DNA from: Candidatus Izemoplasma sp.
GTDB lineage: Bacteria > Bacillota_I > Bacilli_A > Izemoplasmatales > Izemoplasmataceae
Reading direction: 5' to 3'
Assembly: GCA_007116205.1 (NCBI GenBank)
Contig: SKIY01000095.1
Span: 1-5,573 of the forward strand
DNA length: 5,573 nucleotides
Below, piece by piece: positions 1-5,429 of the stretch. The position numbers and the translations under genes are program-made. The notes beneath the pieces are model-generated. The model searched no databases and was not told where the DNA came from. It saw nothing but the letters and a program-made list of their open reading frames with translations. Every line of letters begins with the position of its first letter. The first letter of the stretch is position 1.

Positions 1-236
1 AAGACGCTGTCCATGCTTGGGTTGGCACGCACACCGGCTTCTTCATAGACGGTAATGTTTAACGGTTTTAGCAATTCGATAATCGCTTGGTAAATCCCAA
101 GCTTTTTAATCGATGATTTTCCGTAAACAAGTAAGATGTTTTTGTTTGCGTATGGTTCCATCAGTGTTGTGAGTTGTGCAATTTGATCTTTTCCAAAAAC
201 TATTTTTGTCGGGTTGTGATAGGTGAAATTAATCAT
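1..236 (-). CDS. Iron-containing alcohol dehydrogenase (butanol dehydrogenase-like), N-terminal fragment
   Basis: The reverse strand reads from an ATG at 236-234 for 78 full codons and continues past base 1, so only the N-terminus is present; family members are usually about 380-395 residues. The protein begins MINFTYHNPTKIVFGK, the typical opening of NAD(P)H-dependent iron-containing (group III) alcohol dehydrogenases such as BdhA/YugJ. It is followed by an NILLVYGKSSIKKLGIY stretch, matching the first strand and loop of the nucleotide-binding half, and by an ANPS segment resembling the family's PNP motif. The iron-binding histidines and aspartate lie in the missing part. Family members reduce aldehydes such as butyraldehyde or acetaldehyde to alcohols in the cytosol. 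The start is supported by AAGGAGGT on the minus strand (242-249). The family is clear; the exact substrate cannot be told. Confidence 0.88.
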   Translation of the reverse strand, partial: MINFTYHNPTKIVFGKDQIAQLTTLMEPYANKNILLVYGKSSIKKLGIYQAIIELLKPLNITVYEEAGVRANPSMDSV

Positions 237-241
237 GATAT

Positions 242-249
242 ACCTCCTT
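242..249 (-). promoter_or_regulatory. Ribosome binding site of the alcohol dehydrogenase
   Basis: The minus strand reads AAGGAGGT five bases before the ATG at 236. This is a near-perfect anti-Shine-Dalgarno match and fixes the start codon. Confidence 0.85.
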
Positions 250-257
250 CTTTTATA

Positions 258-266
258 ATTATAGCA
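258..266 (-). promoter_or_regulatory. Extended -10 promoter for the alcohol dehydrogenase
   Basis: On the minus strand this reads TGC-TATAAT, a perfect -10 hexamer (263-258) preceded by the TGn extension. No good -35 hexamer lies 16-18 bases upstream (TATCGA at 17), so this would be an extended -10 promoter. The predicted start near 251 gives a very short leader of about 15 bases that begins almost at the ribosome binding site. Assigned by eye only. Confidence 0.55.
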
Positions 267-303
267 TTTCTTGTTTTTAATCGATAGATATGGGCTGTTT
301 TTC

Positions 304-332
304 TTGAAAAAAAACGGTTTTATATATACACT
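304..332 (+). promoter_or_regulatory. Sigma-A-type promoter of the phosphodiesterase-rhomboid operon
   Basis: TTGAAA (304-309, five of six consensus bases) lies 17 bases before TACACT (327-332, four of six). An alternative -10 is TATACA at 325-330. Predicted transcription starts near 339 and leaves about 19 bases before the ATG at 358. The promoter diverges from the alcohol dehydrogenase promoter within the same 121-bp spacer. Confidence 0.5.
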
Positions 333-345
333 ATGTTTAACGAAT

Positions 346-354
346 GAAGGTGAG
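346..354 (+). promoter_or_regulatory. Ribosome binding site that decides the phosphodiesterase start
   Basis: GAAGGTGAG lies three bases before ATG 358, with its AGG core seven bases away. It favours this ATG over the upstream in-frame TTG at 271, which has no comparable site. Confidence 0.7.
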
Positions 355-357
355 CAT

Positions 358-1467
358 ATGAAACCGAACTATGCAAAATCGATTGTAAATATCCCCGCGA
401 CATTTTTACGTTATCATCATTTGAAAACGATTCATCCAAGTTTACCAGTTATTGAACGGTTATTGCCGAGCTATAAACATACGGTGTTAATTGTATTGGA
501 TGGGTTTGGGGTGAATTTGTTAGACCATTTAGATGATGATGCGTTTTTAAAAAAGTTTTATTTGATGACGCTGGATTCGACGTTTCCATCAACAACGGTT
601 GCAGCGACGACAGCGCTTTTATCTGGGTTAACACCTTATGAGAGTGGTCATGTTGGTTGGCAACAGTATCTTAAAGCTTCTGATACCCATTATACGGTTT
701 TTTTACATGAAGATTTTTATGATGTACATAAGCCCTTAGATGCTAAGTTAAAATCGTTGTTTCATTACCCGCGCGCGCTCGACCGGATTCAAGAAAAAGA
801 TGCCGATATTGCGACGCAGTATTTTTTTCCTAAACCGATTGATCCAGATGGATATGAGACACTTTCTAAAGGATTAAAGCGCTATAAAAAGTTCCAGAGT
901 GTGCGCGCTAAAACATTGAGTTATGTGTATTCAATTGAACCTGACGCCACAGAACACAGCTATGGCATTCACTCCGAAGAAACTGCTAGGGTCGTGCGAA
1001 AGCTTAATGAAACGATTGAAAGTTTTGTTCACTCGTTAGATCAGGAAACCTTGGTTTTAGTGACGGCAGATCACGGACTAATTGATGTTTCTCCTGTGCC
1101 AATTTTAGAAAATAGTGCTATAATGAGTTGTTTGTTAAGGAAGCCAGCGATTGAACCCAGGGCGACGGCGTTTTTTGTTAAAGATGGGATGCATGATAGG
1201 TTTGAAGCGGTTTTTAATGCGGCTTACGGGGAAGACTTTACGCTTTATGAAAGTGCGCTGGTAAAAAAACTTGGGTTATTAGGATATGGTAAGAAGCACG
1301 CATTGGTCGATGAAACGCTTGGCGATTATGTTGCGATTGCGAAGACGGATAAGTATTTTAGTGTTTATCCGCTTAAAACGGATGCGTTTAAAGCGCATCA
1401 TGCCGGCTTGACTGATGCTGAGATGGAAGTGCCATTAATTGTCTATGCACCGAAAGGATTGATTTGA
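358..1467 (+). CDS. Alkaline phosphatase superfamily protein (type I phosphodiesterase/nucleotide pyrophosphatase family)
   Basis: This 369-residue protein has no signal peptide or membrane segment, so it is probably cytosolic. Metal-site motifs of the phosphodiesterase/nucleotide pyrophosphatase (PF01663-like) branch are present in order: LIVLDGFG with D48; TFPSTTVAATTALLSG, where T80 is the likely nucleophile; DATEH with D196 and H200; TADHG with D238 and H239; and KAHHAG with H347/H348. The set is complete, so a two-metal phosphoester or phosphonate-type hydrolase is expected; the substrate cannot be inferred. Residues of about 105-185 look like a cap insertion. The frame is open from a TTG at 271, but ATG 358 is chosen because GAAGGTGAG (346-354) sits just upstream and the residues encoded before it overlap the promoter and lack family resemblance. 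Its TGA stop shares its last base with the ATG of the rhomboid gene (TGATG), which implies one operon and translational coupling. Confidence 0.87.
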   Translation: MKPNYAKSIVNIPATFLRYHHLKTIHPSLPVIERLLPSYKHTVLIVLDGFGVNLLDHLDDDAFLKKFYLMTLDSTFPSTTVAATTALLSGLTPYESGHVGWQQYLKASDTHYTVFLHEDFYDVHKPLDAKLKSLFHYPRALDRIQEKDADIATQYFFPKPIDPDGYETLSKGLKRYKKFQSVRAKTLSYVYSIEPDATEHSYGIHSEETARVVRKLNETIESFVHSLDQETLVLVTADHGLIDVSPVPILENSAIMSCLLRKPAIEPRATAFFVKDGMHDRFEAVFNAAYGEDFTLYESALVKKLGLLGYGKKHALVDETLGDYVAIAKTDKYFSVYPLKTDAFKAHHAGLTDAEMEVPLIVYAPKGLI

Positions 1468-2240
1468 TGTTATTAGAACAAAATCGAGGATTTAATACGT
1501 TTATTAAAACGGCCCCGGTCACGAGTTTTTTAATTGTGACGGTGACGTTAATGTTTTTGATTACGAGTTTTTATGGTGGGTTATCAAGTGATTTGTCGAC
1601 ACGGTTTCAAGTGTTGCGGTATTTTGGTGCCCTTGATACTGGACGGGTTTATCGTGAAGGTGAGTATTGGCGTTTCTTTACGGTCATGTTTTTGCATAAT
1701 GATTTTATGCACTTTCTCTTTAATGTTGGATTTGGGCTGTTTTTGATTAGTTCTGCTTTAGAGCGGATGATTGGGCCGAAAAAGTTTGCTTTGATTTACT
1801 TTTTATCAGGGATTGGCGCGAGTGCCATTGTGTTTGGATATGATATATATATTCGTCAAACCGCTTCTTTTGGTGTTGGTGCGAGTGGTGCGATCTATGG
1901 TGTGCTAGGAACATTGTTGTTTTTGACGATGTATAAAACTGATTGGTTTAGCCCAAGAGATATTTCTAGTATTCGCGGGTTGATTTTGATTAATGTGGTG
2001 TTTACGTTTTTGGTACCACAAATTAGTACGGCTGCGCATCTTGGTGGGTTGGTGTCAGGGTTTTTACTTGCGGCGCTGTTAAATCCAAGTCGCTATTACG
2101 CGGGTAAAACGAAAGGGTTTAATGATCCTTACGACCCTTACGCACAAGAACGACATAAAAAAATTAACGAAGATGAAGACCCGTTTGATTATATTGAGAT
2201 TGTCGATGATGACGATGATGATGACCGGCGTGTTTGGTAG
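1467..2240 (+). CDS. Rhomboid family intramembrane serine protease with poly-Asp C-terminal tail
   Basis: This 257-residue membrane protein has a six-TM rhomboid core, with segments roughly at 18-36, 70-98, 107-125, 133-155, 170-184 and 187-205. The family signatures are visible: WR (68-69) in the L1 loop, HNDFMHFLFN with H82 and N86 in TM2, GASG with catalytic S140 in TM4, and AAHLGG with catalytic H191 in TM6. The Ser-His dyad is therefore intact and the enzyme is predicted to cleave TM substrates in the plasma membrane. After TM6 comes a roughly 50-residue hydrophilic tail with NDPYDPYAQERHKK, then seven consecutive Asp (247-253) and a final RRVW. The start at ATG 1467 has AAAGGA (1453-1458) eight bases upstream; a TTG at 1464 is the only close alternative. 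The gene overlaps the preceding stop by one base and is followed by a terminator. Substrates are unknown. Confidence 0.93.
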   Translation: MLLEQNRGFNTFIKTAPVTSFLIVTVTLMFLITSFYGGLSSDLSTRFQVLRYFGALDTGRVYREGEYWRFFTVMFLHNDFMHFLFNVGFGLFLISSALERMIGPKKFALIYFLSGIGASAIVFGYDIYIRQTASFGVGASGAIYGVLGTLLFLTMYKTDWFSPRDISSIRGLILINVVFTFLVPQISTAAHLGGLVSGFLLAALLNPSRYYAGKTKGFNDPYDPYAQERHKKINEDEDPFDYIEIVDDDDDDDRRVW

Positions 2241-2272
2241 TGTGTAGAATTTTTCTACACACTTTTTCTTTT
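2239..2272 (+). terminator. Rho-independent terminator of the phosphodiesterase-rhomboid operon
   Basis: AGTGTGTAGAA (2239-2249) pairs perfectly with TTCTACACACT (2253-2263) around a three-base TTT loop. This 11-bp stem is followed by a T-rich run, TTTTCTTTT (2264-2272). The left arm includes the AG of the rhomboid TAG stop, so the terminator begins inside the coding sequence. Confidence 0.88.
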
Positions 2273-2284
2273 ATCATGTACAAT
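2256..2284 (+). promoter_or_regulatory. Possible promoter for the small membrane protein-M48-GGDEF operon
   Basis: TACAAT (2279-2284, five of six -10 bases) lies 17 bases after TACACA (2256-2261, four of six -35 bases). The -35 falls in the right arm of the upstream terminator. The predicted start near 2291 puts transcription right before the AAGAGGTGA ribosome binding site. A promoter is needed here because the terminator isolates the downstream genes, but this exact assignment is by eye. Confidence 0.45.
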
Positions 2285-2291
2285 AGGTAAT

Positions 2292-2300
2292 AAGAGGTGA
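2292..2300 (+). promoter_or_regulatory. Ribosome binding site of the small membrane protein
   Basis: AAGAGGTGA lies six bases before ATG 2307. It supports this very short ORF being translated. Confidence 0.75.
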
Positions 2301-2306
2301 TTTTTT

Positions 2307-2519
2307 ATGAAACAGTGGGTCGAATTTGTTAGACGATCAGTCAGTCGTTTTTCTGTGTTTGATTTTGGGATGTTAAAACTGTGTTTAATATCTATTGGGG
2401 TTTTGATTGGTGTGTATTTGCATCAAACTTTAGACGGTTTTATGTGGCTTTTTTGGCTATTGTTTGTGAGTAGTTGGCTCTATATTGTCGTGCGTACATT
2501 TACGGTACAAGAGAAATAA
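2307..2519 (+). CDS. Small two-TM membrane protein (family often labelled 'permease of phosphate ABC transporter')
   Basis: This 70-residue protein has a basic amphipathic N-terminus (MKQWVEFVRRSVSRF), then TM1 at about 22-38 and TM2 at about 46-63, and a short polar end (TFTVQEK). The pattern FDFGMLKLCLISIGVLIGVY, followed by a WLFWLLFVSSWLYIVVRTF-like segment, resembles a small membrane protein widespread in Clostridia and related Bacillota. Databases often label that family a phosphate ABC transporter permease. That label is not supported here: the protein is far too short for a permease and no transporter genes are adjacent. The start has AAGAGGTGA (2292-2300) six bases upstream. Only 29 bases separate it from the M48 gene, so the two are probably co-transcribed. 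Its function is unknown. Confidence 0.8.
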   Translation: MKQWVEFVRRSVSRFSVFDFGMLKLCLISIGVLIGVYLHQTLDGFMWLFWLLFVSSWLYIVVRTFTVQEK

Positions 2520-2536
2520 AAATATAAAAATTTTTC

Positions 2537-2544
2537 AGGAGGTT
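2537..2544 (+). promoter_or_regulatory. Ribosome binding site of the M48 protease
   Basis: AGGAGGTT lies four bases before ATG 2549, with its GGAGG core about six bases away, and follows a 10-bp AAAAATTTTT palindrome (2526-2535). It is the strongest Shine-Dalgarno sequence on the forward strand of this window. Confidence 0.8.
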
Positions 2545-2548
2545 ATTT

Positions 2549-3778
2549 ATGGCAGAGATTATTTTTGGAATTGTGATTGCGTTAATTATTGTTCATGAAG
2601 TATTTGAAATGGTAGCATCTAGATTGAATGATAAAGCACGGTTTTTACCGGTCCCTGAAAATGTTGAATCGGTTTATGATAAAGAGACCTATGATAAATG
2701 GATTCAGTATTCGAGTGAAAAATCGCGCTTACAGATGATTGTCGGGGGGATTAGCTTTTTGTTTGTGGTGCTAATGCTTGTTTTCGGTGGATTTAGAGCG
2801 CTTGCGGAATGGACGATGGAAAGTGGTAATTTGTATCTTGAAACGTTATATTTTATTGGGATTTTGTTTTTGATTGGTTTCATTTATAAACTCCCGTTTA
2901 AGTATTATAATACGTTTTCTATTGAAGCGCGTTACGGGTTTAACCGCTCGACAAAGCAAACGTTTGTTACGGACCAAATAAAAGCACTTTTGATGACGAT
3001 TTTGTTTGGTGGGGGGATTGTTTATTTACTTGCGGCCATTTATTTAAATAGTGGGGCATGGTTTTTACCGATTGCTTTTCTTGCGTTAATGGCAATATTT
3101 TTGTTTATTAATATGACTTATACAACGATATGGGTGCCACTATTTAATACGTTGACGCCCCTTGAAGATGGCGATTTGAAAAAACGTATTGAAGATTTTG
3201 CGGCAACACAAAATTATGAGATTAAGAAAATTCATGTGATGAATGCTTCAAAGCGTTCAAGTAAGCTAAACGCGTTTTTCTCTGGGTTTGGGAAGTTTAA
3301 AAATGTGGTCTTATTTGACACTTTATTAGACAAGATGAACGATGATGAAGTCCTCGGGGTGTTAGCACATGAAATAGGCCATGCAAAACATAAAGATGTT
3401 GTGCGTAATATTTTCTTTAGTATGATTACGCTTGGGATTTTTTTAGGGTTGTTTTACGGGTTTGTTGAAGTTGATGTATTCCATGAAGCGTTCGGGTTAG
3501 ACCGGGTACACTTTGGATTTATGTTGTTTGTGTTTATGATTTTGCTTGGTCCGGTAAATACGTTGATTGGGATTGTGAGTAATGGTTTATCACGAAAAGC
3601 AGAGTTTAAAGCAGATGCTTTTGCCGCAAACAATACCGATAAAGCTGCCATGCAATCAGCGCTTATTATTTTATCAAGAGAAAACTTCTCACAATTAACA
3701 CCACATCCATTGTTTGTTTTCTTATATTATTCACACCCTCCTGTTTCGCAGCGTATTGAAGCGATTGAGGCTTTATGA
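2549..3778 (+). CDS. M48 family metallopeptidase, Ste24/CAAX prenyl protease-like
   Basis: This 409-residue polytopic zinc protease has the full length of Ste24-type M48A enzymes. Hydrophobic segments lie near 2-18, 62-86, 98-114, 146-167, 171-195, 285-305 and 322-343, giving the seven-TM pattern of that group. The N-terminal M48_N-like region contains FSIEARYGFNRST (123-135), a Ste24 hallmark. The catalytic region has KRSSKLNAFFSGFG (235-248) and VVLFDTLL, the zinc motif HEIGH (H274, E275, H278), the third ligand E352 in AEFKADAFA, and HPPVSQRI near the C-terminus (H396). All catalytic residues are present, so an active membrane endoprotease is expected. Eukaryotic Ste24 trims prenylated proteins, but bacteria mostly lack protein prenylation, so the native substrate is unknown; membrane protein quality control is an inference. 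Its last codon and stop overlap the GGDEF gene start (ATGA), suggesting coupled translation. Confidence 0.93.
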   Translation: MAEIIFGIVIALIIVHEVFEMVASRLNDKARFLPVPENVESVYDKETYDKWIQYSSEKSRLQMIVGGISFLFVVLMLVFGGFRALAEWTMESGNLYLETLYFIGILFLIGFIYKLPFKYYNTFSIEARYGFNRSTKQTFVTDQIKALLMTILFGGGIVYLLAAIYLNSGAWFLPIAFLALMAIFLFINMTYTTIWVPLFNTLTPLEDGDLKKRIEDFAATQNYEIKKIHVMNASKRSSKLNAFFSGFGKFKNVVLFDTLLDKMNDDEVLGVLAHEIGHAKHKDVVRNIFFSMITLGIFLGLFYGFVEVDVFHEAFGLDRVHFGFMLFVFMILLGPVNTLIGIVSNGLSRKAEFKADAFAANNTDKAAMQSALIILSRENFSQLTPHPLFVFLYYSHPPVSQRIEAIEAL

Positions 3779-4866
3779 TTGATCGTGCGCTCACGAGGCG
3801 TAATTTAAAGCGGTTACTGTTTTTACTCGCCGCGGTGGTGTTGATTGAGGTTCCATTTTTACTATATGTAGAACGGATGCGTTTAATCGAAAATGCCCAT
3901 GATTTAGTGGTGGTATCTTATGTTTTACATTCGGTGTTGGCTTTTGTCAGTTTGGTGTTGTTTGGTATTACGTTTTTACTTTATAAAATGCCGTTAACTG
4001 AGCGGTCGTTTTTACACCGGTTGCCATTACATGCATTGTTTCTTATTTTAATGATTGCGGCTGTGATTGCGTTGTTTGATCAACTTACCCACGGCCATAT
4101 CACACTTTTTACGGTATATATGATTGGCTTTGGGCTCTTAATTTATATAAAACCGTACTACAATGTTTATTTATTTACAGTACCGTTTATTGTATTTATT
4201 AGTGGCGTCATCGCTTTTCAAGATGATCCAGATATTTTAAGAACCCATTTAATTAACGGCACTATTATTTATGTAGCCGTGCTCTTTGCATCGACGGTTT
4301 TGTATCGTTATGCAAGAAAAGATTTAGATTATCAGAAGCTGTTAGAACTTAAAAATAAAGAACTTGAAGTGTTATCAACGATTGATCCATTAACGAAGTT
4401 ACCAAACCGGAGACTATTTGACCGGCAAGTGACGTATGAAGCATCGATTAACCGGCGCTACCAGCATACAGCAGCGTTACTGATGGTTGATATTGATCAT
4501 TTTAAAACGTTAAATGATACCTTTGGACATGATGCGGGTGATTATATTTTAAAAACCCTCGCACAAATATTCCGTAACCATGTCCGTGAATCCGATACGG
4601 TTTGTCGTTGGGGTGGAGAAGAGTTTATGTTTTTGCTATCGCATACTGATGTTGCTGGGGCGAAAGTGTTGGCTGAACGCTTGCGTCAACTTATTGATAA
4701 AAGCAGTTTTGATTACGCTGGCGCTAAACTCGCTATCACAATCAGTATTGGTATTACGACGTTGTCGAATGATAAAGATGGCTTTGAAAAGAGTTATAAA
4801 GAAGCCGACGCTGCACTTTATAAGGCAAAAGAATCAGGTCGTAATAAAGTCGTTATTCATGAATAG
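3775..4866 (+). CDS. Membrane-bound GGDEF diguanylate cyclase
   Basis: This 363-residue protein starts with six predicted TM helices (about 13-31, 45-69, 85-101, 108-124, 129-147, 160-177) connected by short loops. I do not recognise them as a named MASE-type sensor. A charged helical linker (about 178-203, RKDLDYQKLLELKNKELEVL) probably forms a dimerising coiled coil. The GGDEF domain spans about 200-363: DPLTKLPNRR (204-213), the metal and substrate region VDIDHFKTLNDTFGHDAGD with D239, N247 and D248, the GGEEF signature at 280-284, and SIGI near 325. RESD (271-274) five residues before GGEEF is a canonical RxxD inhibitory site. It is therefore predicted to make c-di-GMP from two GTP with product feedback. 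Translation starts at an ATGA overlap with the M48 stop, with a modest TGAGG (3766-3770) upstream. The input signal is unknown. Confidence 0.93.
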   Translation: MIDRALTRRNLKRLLFLLAAVVLIEVPFLLYVERMRLIENAHDLVVVSYVLHSVLAFVSLVLFGITFLLYKMPLTERSFLHRLPLHALFLILMIAAVIALFDQLTHGHITLFTVYMIGFGLLIYIKPYYNVYLFTVPFIVFISGVIAFQDDPDILRTHLINGTIIYVAVLFASTVLYRYARKDLDYQKLLELKNKELEVLSTIDPLTKLPNRRLFDRQVTYEASINRRYQHTAALLMVDIDHFKTLNDTFGHDAGDYILKTLAQIFRNHVRESDTVCRWGGEEFMFLLSHTDVAGAKVLAERLRQLIDKSSFDYAGAKLAITISIGITTLSNDKDGFEKSYKEADAALYKAKESGRNKVVIHE

Positions 4867-4876
4867 TTTGTATAAA

Positions 4877-4909
4877 AAAAGCGCTTAATTTTGAAAATTA
4901 AGCGCTTTT
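4877..4909. terminator. Bidirectional terminator between convergent genes
   Basis: AAAAGCGCTTAATTTT (4877-4892) is perfectly complementary to AAAATTAAGCGCTTTT (4894-4909) around G4893; a realistic fold is a 14-bp stem with a five-base TTGAA loop. An A run extends to the left (from 4874) and the T run closes the right side. The hairpin can therefore terminate the GGDEF operon on the plus strand and the VOC gene on the minus strand. It lies 10 bases after one stop and three bases from the other. Confidence 0.9.
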
Positions 4910-4912
4910 ACA

Positions 4913-5353
4913 TTATTCATCATCAAATATTAACATGCCTTGTTTGTCAAACTTAAAGGTTTCACTATAAGCAACTTCAAAGATATACCCATCAGGGTCT
5001 TCAAAGTATCCGCTATAGCCGCCCCAAAATACTTGTTCAGCCGCCTTAATAATTTTACCACCGTGTTTTTCAGCGGCGGCTAAAGTGGCATCTACATCAT
5101 CTTTTACGTGAACATTATACGCAATCGTAATCCCTGAAAAGCCTTTGGTGCGTTTTGGTGGGTTCGCTAAACTAATATCAACGGCTAAGGCATCAATTGG
5201 ATACAAAGCAAGCTTTGTTCCGTTGTTATGGAAAAAGATAATGTCTGGTGGTGAATCTTCTGTATGAGATGTTTTAAATCCCATGCTTTTATAAAAGTGT
5301 AAGCTTTTTTTCATATTTTTTACACCCAGTGTAATAATATTTAATCGATTCAT
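4913..5353 (-). CDS. VOC (glyoxalase/bleomycin-resistance fold) family protein
   Basis: This 146-residue single-domain soluble protein has the paired beta-alpha-beta-beta-beta modules of the vicinal oxygen chelate superfamily. The first module begins NIITLGVKNMKKSLHFYKSMGFK (residues 5-27), and the second ends GGYSGYFEDPDGYIFEVAYS (111-130). E126 in the IFEVAYS strand sits where the family's C-terminal metal-binding Glu lies. The first-strand metal His of glyoxalase I appears to be replaced by a hydrophobic residue (I6 by eye), as in many uncharacterised members. Function is therefore unassigned: a lyase, a dioxygenase-like enzyme or a ligand-binding protein are all possible. The ATG at 5353 has AAGAGGTGA (5366-5358 on the minus strand) just upstream. 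It is monocistronic, convergent with the GGDEF gene and divergent from the Sel1-like gene. Confidence 0.88.
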   Translation of the reverse strand: MNRLNIITLGVKNMKKSLHFYKSMGFKTSHTEDSPPDIIFFHNNGTKLALYPIDALAVDISLANPPKRTKGFSGITIAYNVHVKDDVDATLAAAEKHGGKIIKAAEQVFWGGYSGYFEDPDGYIFEVAYSETFKFDKQGMLIFDDE

Positions 5354-5357
5354 AAAA

Positions 5358-5366
5358 TCACCTCTT
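5358..5366 (-). promoter_or_regulatory. Ribosome binding site of the VOC gene
   Basis: The minus strand reads AAGAGGTGA four bases before the ATG at 5353. It is identical to the site in front of the small membrane protein gene. Confidence 0.75.
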
Positions 5367-5372
5367 GTCCTT

Positions 5373-5381
5373 ACTATATCA
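5373..5381 (-). promoter_or_regulatory. Extended -10 promoter for the VOC gene
   Basis: On the minus strand this reads TGA-TATAGT, a five-of-six -10 hexamer with the TGn extension. No strong -35 is correctly spaced. Transcription would start near 5366, right at the ribosome binding site. A second candidate further upstream uses TAAAAT at 5398-5393 on the minus strand and would give a longer leader. Confidence 0.45.
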
Positions 5382-5429
5382 AATTTATGCAGATTTTACA
5401 CCTATCAAGAATAGTTTTTTATCGTTCGA

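Noticed and set aside
291..302. TGGGCTGTTTTT string also found near 1734
   Set aside because: The second copy is within rhomboid coding sequence and the string is short, so chance is the simplest explanation.
271..357. TTG-initiated 29-residue extension of the phosphodiesterase
   Set aside because: It overlaps the predicted promoter, has no ribosome binding site at the TTG, and ATG 358 has a good one.
449..634. 61-residue minus-strand open frame
   Set aside because: It lies antisense within the phosphodiesterase coding sequence, across its nucleophile motif region, with no family resemblance.
2205..2225. Tandem repeat array or CRISPR-like repeat
   Set aside because: It is only a seven-codon GAY run inside the rhomboid frame, with no spacers and no repeats elsewhere.
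2526..2535. AAAAATTTTT palindrome as an operator or terminator
   Set aside because: It is a plain AT run with no GC stem, next to a ribosome binding site; low-complexity spacer is enough to explain it.
3454..3651. 65-residue minus-strand open frame
   Set aside because: It is antisense to the C-terminal zinc-ligand region of the M48 protease and its composition (Asn, Thr, Ser runs) looks like a shadow.
4580..4888. 102-residue plus-strand open frame
   Set aside because: It overlaps the GGDEF domain in another frame, and that domain's motifs are intact in the main frame. It also runs into the terminator stem.
4877..4909. Possible mobile-element terminal repeat or regulatory RNA
   Set aside because: The perfect hairpin with flanking A and T runs between two convergent stop codons is fully explained as a bidirectional terminator.
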